A stretch of 64,000 bases of DNA from contig JAEMBT020000005.1 in the NCBI GenBank assembly GCA_018873245.2, forward strand, positions 13,468,001 to 13,532,000, written 5' to 3'. Shown one piece after another: positions 9,602 through 22,131 of the stretch. How positions within the stretch are numbered: the first letter of the stretch is position 1; each line of letters begins with the position of its first letter. The translations under genes were made by a program, and so were the position numbers. This DNA is from Archegozetes longisetosus (taxonomy: Eukaryota > Arthropoda > Arachnida > Sarcoptiformes > Trhypochthoniidae). The notes beneath the pieces were generated by a model, which had not been told where the DNA came from, did no database searches, and saw only the letters and a list, made by a program, of their open reading frames with translations.

Positions 9602-12600
9602 TCATGATTTGACTTTGTACTCATGATGAGAACTAAGTCCTGGAATGTGAGCATTGGATAGTTTGAGTGATCTAACCTCTAATTGACGTCGTTCTTCATC
9701 TTCTTTGCTGTTATACATAGGATGTACTTTAATTAAAAGTGCAATAAGTGCTAAACTCCTAAAGAATAAGAACTGATAGATTAAAATCCTAGCATTCCTA
9801 TAATAAGTCACGTCTTCGAGTTCTAAAAGATACATAACCGATGAGAGCTCAGTGTCTGTACAGCGATCGAAGCCATAGAATGAAATCATAATACATTCAA
9901 ATATCAGTTTTAAAGTCGATAAATTGCTTAACCACTGAAGAGCATAATGTAATTCTTTGATTGGTATCAAAAAATTGCAGAACAGATATTGCATTACAAA
10001 TAGAGTGACTGAGAAGAAAATTGCAACTTTCACGTTACCACTGAATACAATTCCTACACAATGTCCAATACTTTGCGCACAAAGAACACCAATTGTGTAG
10101 AAAAATAAGTAGTTAAAGAAAATAGTGGTGCCATCGTAGATGTCTAGGATATAGATATAGCAAAAAGTTGTAAGAAATGTTGGAATCAATTCCACTATAG
10201 ATTTTGCCCAGTAGTAACATCCTGTACTATACCAACCTTTGAGAGAGGAAGATGAAAGAATTTTATTAGAGTTGAATTTAATATTTTAATTTCATATGAA
10301 GTGAAAGCTCAAAAATGAATTAATTGATCATTAACACAACTGTAAAATTTTATCAAATTAATCATGTCTTCTACTGGAAGCTCAAAGAGTAACAGTTAGC
10401 CACTAATTCACTTTGATAATGTGTTCTTCCGACCCTTCTACAGTCAATAGTTCGAAAGTCAACTTTTCGAGAGTCAACTATTCGAAACTATTTTTCTTAC
10501 CCTAAAACTATTTTATGAAAAATTTCCTTTTATATAGAATAATGAGAATCTATGTAACGTATAAGTGCGTTTTATGTACGCGCGTATTTAAGGTGAAACT
10601 ACTCTATTTTTTTGGCGCGAAGTTCACCTTAAATACGTGCGTATTTAAGCCTCATAAAGTGAGGTCAGCTCCAAAAAAAGTCAATTTCACTTTAAACGCG
10701 CACTTTTCATGACACATTATTAGCACATGTTTTAAGCACAAAGTAAGTGACCTTTAACTTGTATTTATAAGTCAATAAACAAATTAGTCAGTAAGTAGTC
10801 ATTAAAATGGATCAAAATATTTATAATAATCTGAACAACGGCTCAAATATTATCAATGAAACTCAAATAATATCAGATCTAAGTAAAGCTAATTTTAAGT
10901 TATATGTTTACATATATTTAATATTTGTTTACACAACAAAGCGAAAAAATAAGTTTAATAAAACTTAACATCTAATTATCGACCATTAAGTTAAATTAAA
11001 TTCAATTAAAATCCTTATTTCTCAAAATAGCATAAAGTGCCTCAAAGTAACACAAAAAATTGTCATCTAGTGCGTATTTAAAGCGAATTTATTAGTGTTT
11101 CACTTTAAATACGTGCGTGTTTAAGACCATTTTTTGTGGTCCATAAAAAAGTCCAGTTTCATTTTAAATACGCGCGTATTCAAAGCGCACTTATACGTTA
11201 AGTTTTATTGAAAAATTTACAGAATAGTTTCAAAATAATGATTTTATAGTTTTGAAAATCAGAGGTGACTAACGAACACATACTTAATATAGCAGCAAAT
11301 ATGTCAAAATTATAATTTTGTTCATTTATCTTTATCATTATCTAATATATAAGATGGAAACACACAAAAATATTGCTACATATATTTATATTAAAACTTA
11401 TGATTACACATCCCTGATCCTCAACTAAGTTTGTTTCGATTGAGTTAATATCAGTACTAATTTGATGCCTAAGATTTTCAAATGAATAATTTAGTTTGAA
11501 ATCTGTGAACTGATCATTTAATGTATATTGTGACAAAACCATATTTAGGCGCAATTAACTCAATCATAAAACAGAAATGTGTCCGGATAAACAGTTTAAT
11601 AGGGCAGCAAAAGCGGAGTTTCGGGCAGTTGCCTTTCGAACAGTTTACTCTTGATCAATCGACTTTCTGAGAGTACAGTAAAAGCTCGATATGACGAATC
11701 TCGATCTAACGAACATCTTGTAACAAACGTAACAGGAATTCCATTCTAAAACCCCATGAAATCAAGCTAAGATCCATTCGATATAACTAATCTCGATTGG
11801 ATCACTTCGAAGTTTCGAAAAATAAAGTTTCGAAAACGCAGTTTCTAGACTTTATACCAGAAAGAAGAATCCGATTTTCTAAGCTTAAACTAAATTTTGA
11901 AACGAAATATTTTCGAACTCAAATAGATAAAAATTGAAAATTAATTCAATAAATAAGCTTAATTTCTGGAATAAATATGTTTTAACTATTGTTAAATTCC
12001 AGTAAAACTCCAATAGACTAAGAGATTAGTAGACCGAGATTCTTAAAGATGATAAAAACTAAGTTTTTCATTCATTTATAGACGTTCTTCCGCAAGAGAT
12101 CTATTTTTCAAGGTTTTCTGGAATAAATTATGAATAATTGAGTTTACTTAATTAAAGATGATTGCAGTTCTATATCTGCAGTTCATAATAATTCTGTGTT
12201 TTATAAAATTAAAACCTATAAAATAAGGCCTATAATTAGAGCTGTGACTTTTCAGTGAAAACCGTTCTTTCTCTTCAATTGTCATCTTCAGTAATAATCA
12301 AAACTCGTTCAATTTATGTATTTTAAACTATTTAAAATCTAAAAGACATAAATCGAACGAGTTTTGATGGTTACAGAAGATAATAATTGAAGAAAAACAG
12401 GTTTCACCGAAAAGTCACAGCTCTACCTATAATAAGTACAAAACTAAGGATATAAAGCAAGGTTGAGTTTAATTGATAATAAATATGCCAATTATTCTAA
12501 TGAGCACAATTACATCAATGTTACTTTTTTTATTATCAATCCATTGGTTTCTTAATAAAGATCAGAAAGTAATATCCTTATAGAAATAAAATGGGTTTTT

Positions 12601-15600
12601 CCTATTATTAGGGTTTCAAAACAGAGTTTGCGAAACTATTTTTTATCGAAGTGTAACCATTTCAATATAATGAAAATACTCTATATACACTGAAGTATGT
12701 AAACATTCGATATAAAGTACATTTCTTACTAATAGAGTCTTTTTCAATTCTTAAACGGATTAAAATTAAGTTTTAAACTTAAGACTGATATCAAACTCTG
12801 ATTTTTAGATTTTAGGTTCAAATTTCAATGTCTTTAAGGATTATATTCATGAAAAAATAACAGATTTTTGGATATAGTTATTTCTGTTGATTGTGTTAAC
12901 ATTAGCTATTGATAAATCTGGTCTAGAATCTCAAATATTCTAACTTTCGATGTAACTTACAGCTCGATGCGACAAACTTTCGTCCCTTGAGTGTTTGTTA
13001 TATCGAGCTTTTACTATAATCATCGAACCTTTCATAATACTTTTTCATAATTCATTACAAATCTGCCTAGAATTGAATTATCACAATAAACGAACACTAA
13101 GTTAGTATAAATAGATTGTTGAACGTGTATTCATTTTAATTGGCCTCATAATTGAAATGAAGTTCAACAATAAACTTGTTTGTAGAAACAGTTCAAATAG
13201 ATCACTACTGATGTACTTAAACTCATTTTTACTTTAATATATTGAAGTAGATTTTTCAAATGTTAATTTTTTCTTAAAATCGATATATAAATTTATATAA
13301 GTATGCTTCAAAAATTCGTGGCTTCAGCTTTGCTAAGAAAAAATTTGCAAAATGAGTTTAGAAATAAATAATATAATTCTCCCTAACCCCTAAGATCTAT
13401 GACCCGTTCCAATCTTATCTGCCGCTTCGAGAATGCCCCACTCTTCTAAAGTCATACTTTCAGAAAAAGTAAACTGTTGAATTGAGCTCGTCTTCGGACT
13501 TGAATTTCTGGACTCGTAAGAAATGGTCAATCGCTTTGAGTGATTCTCAATGAAACAGCTTTATCACCCAGAATATTGACCATTTCTTGAAGGCATTTGT
13601 CTCGAGATAAGCCTTTTTTCAGTTAAAGAAAATTATAGAGCGAACACACTCTCAATCGAGTTCCATAATTATAACAGAGGTTGAATAGTGAAACACTTTT
13701 ACTCTGATAAAGAAAACAGATAGAAAATCAATTTCTTTTGGGGTTATACTTGTGAATAACTGAGATTTTTTACATATATCATTTGATAATATCACCACTA
13801 TAGGGCTGGAGGCCACGAATTTTTGAGTATATTTATAAATCCGTTTCTTAATTGATGGTTCTATGGTTTTATGAATTGACTTTCCTGTCGAAAAACCTAC
13901 GTATTGTTGTGAATGATGTCCAGCAATAATACTTTGTAAGTTTTTGTTTAGTTAGGTCTACCTTAATTTGTACTAACCTAACCTTAACTCTACCGAAAAA
14001 TGTCCGCCATTTGCAACAAAGGGCAGATCTTCCAGCAGTAAAGCCAGCGAAAGTGAGTAAGTGTTGAACAATTTGAATGAGCATTAAATATACTATATAT
14101 TAGTCAGTGCCTAAAATCAACTTACAATTTCTGTGTTCGTTCAAAAACATTTTGACATCATTGGTAAAAGTCGTAGTTGTGATGATCAATTGGAGAAACA
14201 ACATTAATGCTATACCAAAAACGTTAAATTTGATATTATATGATATAAGAGATTCTTCTTCTAATTTTTCAACAGTTTTATTACAATTATCAAAGTCTTC
14301 TTCTAGACTAATACAACCGCTCGGAATCCCAATATCAGAGCTGAAAAATAGGGTCAGAGAATAGGCGAAAAGAACGTAAAATGCAATTTGCATTAACAAA
14401 AGTTTCCAAAAGTATCTATAAGTATGAGTCATAGTCCGTAATATCAAAATCCATAAGTCAATTAATTTAAATCTTTTGCTTCTGAACTGAATTCCATCAG
14501 AAAATAGAACCGCTTCTTCATTACATCGCACAACAATTGAATCTTTATCTCGCAATGTTTTATCCACTAATTTCATGAAATGTTTGTCTTCCACTCCAAT
14601 GCACGCATGTGTTAGCAATACTTCGATCGGGACTTCAAATTCTTTGCATACGATGCCACAATCTTTCAAATGTCTATTGAGTTCTTGTGGTAGACCTGAA
14701 TAGACACAAAGACCTCCTTTCGCTAAGACATACAACTTGTCGAACATCATAAGTATGTGATAGCTCGGCTGATGTATGCTTGTTAAAACAGATATATTAT
14801 GTGTTCGGCTCATCTGTCTTAGACATTTAATTACCTGCAAATCAATTTGATTTATTTGGCTTAATTCTAGTTAGAAATAAATGAAATGCTCTGCAATTAT
14901 TAGTAATTTGAATATTTTTCAGAAAGTTTTGAAAAAATAAATAAAAACTATACCACTTCTGCAGCATTGCTGTCGAGACCACTCGTTGGTTCATCAATAC
15001 ACATAATATTTGGGATTATATTAGATGTCAATTCCATTGCTACAACTATTCTCTTCTGTTCACCTCCACTACAATTCTCAACATTTGTGTCTTCAGTATC
15101 ACTAATTAGCAATTGTTTCATCAAAGTCTTAACATTACTTTGATGATCCACTTCATGGCCAGTGTTCTTCAATTTTGACGCATAAATAAGGGCCTGTTTT
15201 ACAGTCAGACCTTTTATAAGATGTTCGCTTTGGTCTTGAGATATAAAAGACGTCCGAATTTTTTCACATTTACTCAAATAAATATTTGTTTCATTAGTCA
15301 ATTGGTCTCTATTCGTGCCTTTAATGCATTTCAATAGTGATGTCTTTCCTGCACCTGAAGGACCCATCAGTGCATTCAATGATCCGAATTCAACACAACC
15401 ATTGATTTTGTTGAGAATTATTTTTTCTTTACTGAATAAATGCTTAGGAGTTCTTAGAGTCAAATCAATCCAAGCAATGCTTAATTTCTTATTTATGTGT
15501 TGATCGCATTTCGTCTCAAATACAATATTTTCATTGCTATGAATTCGGTCATTTGATAGATTATTGATCACATAATCTCCTGCTGTACTACTAGGTTTAG

Positions 15601-17675
15601 GTTCCATATCCAAATCAATCTGATCTTTAACCGAAACCTCAGACACTGCTTTCTTAATGCTTTTCGATTTACTTCTTTTGAAAAAAGTATTATTTTTCAT
15701 ACAAAGCAAAATAAATGCCAGGCATGTAAGGATTGCATAATAGATATTCAAATTTCTAACATTAGTCCAGAATTGGTCGTCATACACGCTAAACTTATAC
15801 AATATTAATGACATTTGGTCTGCAGAACAGCGATCAAAACCATATATAATAATCAGCGCAGAATTGAAAACGAATTTGGGTATAACCAGGTCACTGAATA
15901 TTTGAAATAATTGTGGCATTTCTTTGGTAATTATATAAAAGTTGCAGAACATCGACATTGATGAGTAGATTCCAAGGGAGGAAATGATGGCTGCCTGATC
16001 ATAATTCATGAAAATGATTCCAAACAAATAACCCAAACTTTGTGTGCAAAGCATACCAATAGATATTACATAAGTGTAACGGATAACTCTGTGATTTTCA
16101 TATATTTGTCCACTAAAATAGTATGCAAGAAATGCAAAGCTTGTTGCAAATAAAAGAGTTGGTAATATTTCGACTATAATTTTGGCCAAAAAGTATGATC
16201 CTGTACTATACCATCCTATCATTGAAAATAATTTGACAATCAATTAAAAATCTTCAAATATTGACTTTATGAAATTCATTTTTCTATCTTCACCAAAATT
16301 TTCATATCCAGTCTAATTAATAACAAATTCACTTTGAGTCATATAAAAGACTTACTATTTTGGTGTTCATTTACAAATATTTGAACATCTATTAGAAACG
16401 TTGATGTGGTAACAACTAACTGAATAAACATAACCATTACTGATGTGAAGAATAGAAATTTTGTGTTTTGATCAAGAAGTGAATCGTCTTCGAGTTGTTT
16501 ATGACAACTTGTGTTTGGGTTAAACAGAAAACTGAAACATGCGTCAGGTTTACCAATATCTGAATTAAACACTCGTGTTATTGAAAATGCAAACACAACA
16601 TAAAAGATAAATTGTGTCAAAAGGACTTTCCATTCAGATATATAGTTATAAGCCATAGTTCGCATTAGTAGATACCACATGTCTATCAATTTAAAACCTT
16701 TGCTTTTGAATTGAATTCCATTTGGAGAAGGTTTAGCTTCATTTTCACATCTGTTGAGTACTGTCTGTCTCTCTCCTAATGTTTTAGTCGCTAATCGTGT
16801 GATTTGTTCATCATTTGTTTGTTTTGAGGCCACTTTTAGTAATATTTCGATAGGAATTTCAAATTCAGTGCAAATAACTCCACATTCACTTAAATGAGAA
16901 TTTAATTCTTTAGGAGGACCGGAATAGATACAAATCCCTCCTTTTGCTAAAACATATAACTTGTCGAACATCATAAGTATATTACTGTTTGGCTGATGTA
17001 TACTTGCTATGATCGATATGTTATGCTTTCGAGACAAAACTCTAAGACATTCCATAACCTAATAATAAACAGTTGAAATGACCTAAATTTTATATAACAT
17101 ATTAAAAGAAAATAAACGTGATAAAGTCTTACAGTTTGAGCTGCCTTACTATCGAGTCCAGTGGTCGGTTCATCAATGCATAAGAGATTTGGTTTAATAA
17201 CTGAAGTTAACTCGAGTGCTATTGAAAGCCGTTTCTGTTCACCTCCACTACAATACGAAACTTTATTATTAACGATATGGCTTATCATTAATTCTTCTAG
17301 CAGATGAATAACATTTTGCTCATGATCTACTTTTATGCCACTATTTTTCAATTTTGATGCATAAATCATATTTTGTTTAACTGTTAGCCCCATAATTAAG
17401 TTTTCTTTTTCGTGCTGAACAATAAAACATGAATTGATTTTCTCACTGTTACTCAAATAAATTTTTGATTCATCATCTAATCCAGACTTAATTTTTCCAT
17501 TAATGCACTTCAAAAGTGTTGTCTTTCCTGCACCTGAAGGACCCATCAGTGCATTTAGAGAACCGAAATTCACAGATCCATTCAATCCGTTCAAAATATT
17601 TATTTCTTTTCTTAACAGATTTGGTTTTATCCTGAAAGTCAAATCAACCCAAGCTATCGATAATTTTTCAGCCAT
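9602..17675 (-). CDS. Full-size ABCG transporter (NBD-TMD-NBD-TMD)
   Basis: Five exons: 17675-17133, 17058-16356, 16215-14954, 14834-14126 and 10236-9602. All junctions are GT-AG, all phases agree (0, 1, 0, 1), and the product is about 1283 residues. NBD1: Walker A GPSGAGKT at 45-52, signature SGGEQKR at 143-149, Walker B 'CIDEPTTGLDS' near 166, H-loop His202. TMD1 follows, with 'NEHQNRWYSTGSYF' near 411 and 'YGFDRC' near 540. A polar linker (about 593-658) leads into NBD2: GPSGAGKT 700-707, SGGEQKR 798-804, Walker B near 820-825, His857. TMD2 ends in a second 'YGFDRC'. ABCG proteins export lipids, sterols or xenobiotics. Those of animals are normally half-size dimers. Here exon 3 runs from TMD1 through the linker into NBD2 without a stop. 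All catalytic motifs are intact in both halves. An extra 5' exon cannot be excluded. Substrate unknown. Confidence 0.82.
10556..11199. mobile_element. Foldback element with palindromic 'ATACGCGCGTATTTAA' repeats
   Basis: The outer ends read 'AACGTATAAGTGCG' in inverted orientation (10556-10569 and 11186-11199). Both arms carry several copies of a self-complementary motif close to 'AAATACGCGCGTATTTAA' (for example about 10579, 10630, 11100, 11168), so each arm can fold on itself as well as with the other. No coding sequence or clear target duplication was seen. Confidence 0.65.
11676..13016. mobile_element. pogo-type (Tc1/mariner superfamily) element, non-autonomous
   Basis: Termini 'CAGTAAAAGCTCGATATGAC' at the left and, reverse-complemented, 'TAGTAAAAGCTCGATATAAC' at the right, with TA at 11674-11675 and 13017-13018. 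This matches the CAGT-start, TA-target pattern of pogo/Tigger elements. No transposase frame is visible in the 1341 bp, so it is a non-autonomous or decayed copy. It hosts the MITE at 12237-12425. Confidence 0.7.
12237..12425. mobile_element. hAT-type palindromic MITE
   Basis: About 90-bp inverted arms start with 'TAGAGCTGTGACTTTTC'. A perfect 8-bp target duplication CCTATAAT borders the element at 12229-12236 and 12426-12433. The 8-bp duplication fits the hAT superfamily. Total length 189 bp, almost fully palindromic, non-coding, and inserted inside the pogo-type element at 11676-13016. Confidence 0.8.
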
Positions 17676-19350
17676 TATATGATTAGCTAATCCACTTATT
17701 TTTCAACTAGAAATTTATTTAAACTTTACAGAAACAAACTTAACTTCACTTTTTGATAGCATTGAAGGCACTAACGAATCCTTTGATTCAGGAAAACTAC
17801 AAAATGTTGGTTTCAATGTTGTAGCAATGCTTAAATATTAATATTTAGTTCTTGCCCCTTGTTTACCATTCGAACACCAAGTTCAGACATTCGACACTTG
17901 AATAAATCTTATACAAGTTGGCCTTCAAATAATAATATTAGGAGACTAAACGTGCCTGAAAAGCATCAAAAGCATTTTAATATCTTGAATCGAGTTGATT
18001 GCATGAATATTAATGATTTAAAATATGTCCCATGCATTATATACTTTGGTTTCATTTTCATCTTTAATGATTTAGTTTAGCTAAATATCTTTTAATTTGT
18101 GCATATTTTTTACGAATTTTTATCAAGTTTTACACGTTAGCAACTGATTTCTAATCGGTTTTAATAAGTCATTTTAACTCATTTTTTAATATAATATATT
18201 CAAAAAAGATTAAAAAAAATATTTCATAACTTTAAAACTTGTTTAAACTAACATTGGTTTCGAATGATAAAGTATTAAATTGAATATTAGATTAGATTAG
18301 AAATTTTATAGACTTATTCGAGTAGAAATTATTCTCGTTAAGTATAATAGTGTACAGATTTTTCGGCTTCATGTAGAATCACAAAAATAGGCAAATGCGT
18401 TGAGAATAACAAGTGCTGACTATCTTCTGCTTACTATACTGTCTTATTCAGTATTTGCCAAACAACTGAAATCTTAGTTTATGCATCAATCTGTCTTTAG
18501 TAATGCGACAGGTCAAAGCTATCAAAACCATCTTATAGATTGTGTATAAAAAATGATTATTACTTAGAAAACTCTTGATATCTCTGAAATTTCTCAAAAG
18601 TAATATTGGTTTAGGAGAATAATGTTAACCATTTTGAATTCAAATGCACTTATTTTAAACGATTTTTAGATAACTCTAAAATATTTATCTAAAAAACTGA
18701 CATCCAATGGATTTATTCTCATAAAATTTATTTAACTTCTGAAGATTAGGAAAAACTGGATCTTATTAAGACCGACGGGTTGAAAATGAAGGTGAAAAGT
18801 ATTTTGGCAAAATCTAAAGCTTGAATGTGATTGATTGTATATATTAAAACCTTTTTAACAACCTAAATCAGGTTTGAATCACATGAAAACTTAACTACTA
18901 ATTCATAATAAACTATTGCATTTTTACGTATCGGTTTCTCGAAGGACTCATATGAATAAGCGTCAAATCTTTAACATGTATACTATTAAATTCAAAGGTT
19001 ATGCACTTTTTTAAAATATGTACTTTTCTGTATAACAAACATTTTTTATTGAGTGATCCATCCAACTTAATTACAATATTTTTATTTTTTATATGATAGA
19101 TAAGTATAATCGTTGAATGTATACGAATCATGTTTAAACTGCTTACCTCAATAATATGTTTAGTCTATAGAGTTGATTAAATGAAGTGGTATACAGTCGA
19201 GTATATATTTAAATTAAAAAGTACACAACTTTTAGATTCAATAGTATATATGATATATCCAGTACTTTGTGTATATCTACTTAAAAATCATAGCTATAGT
19301 TATTGTAAAAATTGATCCAAAGAAAATGCAAATATATTTATAGAGCGTAG
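17676..19350. other. Intergenic 5' of the ABCG gene; no gene seen
   Basis: Open frames at 17859-18080 (+) and 18913-19131 (-) show no family motif and have the AT-driven composition of the surroundings. The proximal few hundred bases upstream of 17675 would hold the ABCG promoter, but no specific element could be identified. Confidence 0.4.
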
Positions 19351-19594
19351 ATTATAAACTCTTTAGTGTTATTACTAAAGACCAGAATAGGAAAATCGTT
19401 TTTGTCGATGTCATAAAATCATCGGAAATAGACGTGAGGAAGCCCAATGAGTTCATAATTGTCGAAAATGTGTATTTCAATAATTATGGACTCATTTGGC
19501 GCCATCACGTCTCTTCCCGATGATTTTATGACACCAACAAAAATAGGATGTTCCCTATTCTGGAGTCTCTAGTTATTACCAAAGTTTAATAATT
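19351..19594. mobile_element. Palindromic MITE
   Basis: A long inverted repeat: left arm with 'CCAGAATAGG' at 19382 and 'GTCATAAAATCATCGG' at 19411; right arm with the complements ending at 19563. The match continues inward through 'GACGTGA' and 'AATGAGTYCATAATT' and outward to about 19351 and 19594. Short loop, no coding potential. The superfamily was not determined. Confidence 0.65.
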
Positions 19595-21130
19595 ATGCTT
19601 TCGAATTTGGTCAAACTATGTTACATCTATGCGCTGGATAATGCTTTTATACTAAGATATTGTACTCAATTTACTATAATTTTCTATTACTTACCACCCT
19701 GCCAGATCTTTATAGGAAAAAACTTTCATTTTTCGTTAATCAGCAACTATTCGGAATTAAGAGGCTTGTTTTAAACTTGCAAACAACAAAGTTCAAACTT
19801 CAGGCTAAATCTGATGGCCGGGCAATCTTGATTTAAAATTTATGAAAAGCAATTTAATCTGAAAAAATTGTACATTAAAAATTAGAATAATGTGCTGTAG
19901 GGCTCGTGTGATTATAAAAAGTAAAGTGAAGTAAGTTTGATGTTTCAATGCTTGAAGCGTTAATAGAGTTCTGAACTTGAACCGAAATTGGTTTAGTGTT
20001 CCTCACTAATTATTTTTTACCACTTATTGCAGTCTTAAAGTCTTTCGTAGCATTTATTTCAATAAAAATTTTAATTATTTTATGATTACTTTCTGGAATT
20101 TAATCATTTTATGTTCTATTCTTTAAATTCGTCACATTTTATGCTTAAGACTAAAAATGATGCTTTTTATACTATTAATACCGAAAATAACAACTATTTA
20201 ACCTTACTTATGACTAGATATAAGATAGCAAAAGATAAATTGATTTCTTATGAAACTAAAAGTATATTATTTACTTTATTCGATGCATTCACTCTTTCCT
20301 TTAATTTTAATAAAAGCTATTACTGAGAGTAAAACCTCATTCGGCTTAGTGTATTGGTTTCGGCACTAATGCGCACAACTTTCGGCAAATATTCGCATAA
20401 TAATAAGAAAATTGTGTAATAAGAAGTATGTGCATATACCTGGTATATACGTCATCTTTGAATCAAATATTTTGATCGACTAAACTATGTAAACATTTTA
20501 TACTTTGAAGGACCTGATCGTATCATTGATTACCTAATTTATCCTGTTGCCACGCAAAACATCTTTTTTCAATAAAATTAAAATCTTTTTTAAAGATGTT
20601 CTAAAAACTTGAATAGAGAATAATTTATTGAAAATGTCCAAATCAGTTCTAAAATAATGATTTTTACTAATACTTTATTGAAAACATGAATTTGACTAAA
20701 ATTCAATGCTTTTTTTTATTCATAATGAAAATTGAGTTTGATATGAGCATTTACGAATTCAGAAATTCAATCACTAATTTATAGAGTGCTTCAGTTTTTC
20801 TACAGTTGAAAATAAATTAACCTTGATTAAAATGCAATTACTGGTAACCTCTGAATATAAGTTATAGATATCATTTCTATAGAAAACGTAGTCAAGTAAA
20901 TACCTAACTGTGTGACTAAAGTGCGATCAAACTCATAATACTTCGAAATATCAGCTTAAGAGCATGCAAAAATAGATTAACGGTTGAAAAGTGAGTTATA
21001 TTCTTTTGTTTAGTAGACCCTAAATTTTAAATTTTTAAACAGGACCTAACTACTGCCAAAATCACTTTCTTGCAATGCATGCAAGTTATAAAAATTATAC
21101 TCTATATTAATAAACAAACATATATATATA
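19595..21130. other. Intergenic, nothing recognised
   Basis: AT-rich sequence. The 71-codon frame at 20111-20326 (+) has no recognisable family. Confidence 0.4.
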
Positions 21131-21663
21131 TTAGGTCGAACCAAGTCTTTGCCAACTTTATTTTTCAAATATTTCAAAAAAAAGTAAAAGATACCAAAGG
21201 TTGGTTTTATCATCAGATGAACATTTTATCCACCTATAATTAAGATCGTTTACCAGGCGTCAGGCAATATGATAAAGATAATACCAAAAAATTCTTGATT
21301 CTTGTTAATTACCCCGAATTGTAGCATATGAGTTCCCTTCAAAAGTCCTTTAAAAAAAGTGCTTTTTTAATTTTAGATTTTTATGCAAGCTATTGCATCC
21401 AAGGTTGATTTGCGATTTTACTTGGCCTATCCCCCGATAACATATAATGCCCTTATTTTTCATTTCTAACCTTGCCATGTTACACTTTCAGGAAGTTTTG
21501 TCAAAAAAATTTTCCAATATTAAAATCAAAATAATAATAATTATGTGAAGCTTCAATATTACGTAGTAAGTACATAAGTGAATATTATTCAATAAGAATC
21601 TTGAGAAACATCCTTATAAACAAGGAATAAAAAGAGTTGACAGAAAATTTTGGTTCGATCTAA
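21131..21663. mobile_element. Tc1/mariner-type element, degraded
   Basis: Termini 'TTAGGTCGAACCAA' at 21131 and, reverse-complemented, 'TTAGATCGAACCAAAA' ending at 21663, with TA on both sides (21129-21130, 21664-21665). 533 bp, no intact transposase frame. Confidence 0.6.
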
Positions 21664-22067
21664 TATATTCGTCTTTTGATCATTTGACCATCAAGTTTTT
21701 AGGCGTGTGAATGCATGAATATGAAAGAATTACAAACTAGAAAAATAAGCTTGTATTAAAAACTGATCTTTAACTCGAAGTTTCTTAAACTAATTTATAA
21801 AATAACGAACTTATTCTGCCTGTCCGACACCATTGGATTCGGTGTGCTCTAGAACCAGAATTAGGGATATTTTCTTAGCCTAAGATGGCTATTTGCTACT
21901 TCGGGAATCAAAAACTTAGTTTTGAGCTATTTTAACTGGAAATTGAATCTCTAGCTATAAATAGATGTCAAATCTCGGGCTCATATAATATTACTTATCT
22001 GTAAGGATGGACCTAATTCTTAGTTTAGAAGTCATTTAGATTGAATATGACTTTCTCACGCAGTTTT

Positions 22068-22131
22068 GAGGATAGAGAAAGGATATAGTACAAAATCCTC
22101 GAATCGAGGACTGTCCTCTCGAAAAGAGGAC
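22068..22131 (-). repeat. Dispersed repeat, copy B
   Basis: Reverse complement of the stretch at 7386-7450. It includes two small hairpin-forming motifs, 'CCTCGAATCGAGGA' and 'GTCCTCTCGAAAAGAGGAC'. Confidence 0.5.

Larger units (their letters stand above)
10237..14125 (-). other. Last intron of the ABCG gene, 3.9 kb, filled by transposons
   Basis: Donor GTAAGT (reverse strand, at 14125) and acceptor CAAAG before 10236. The other introns of the gene are 74, 140 and 119 bp. This one contains a foldback element (10556-11199), a pogo-type element (11676-13016) and a hAT-type MITE inside the latter. Small inverted motifs such as 'AAGAAATGGTCAAT' (about 13519) paired with its complement (about 13575) also occur. 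Confidence 0.7.

Noticed and set aside
13869-14084. 71-codon minus-strand frame in the ABCG intron
   Set aside because: No recognisable family. It overlaps the intron just after the exon 4 donor and its composition matches non-coding surroundings.
14948-17675. Two separate ABCG half-transporter genes in tandem
   Set aside because: No stop codon, polyadenylation region or start exists between TMD1 and NBD2; exon 3 is continuous across both, and all phases fit a single protein.
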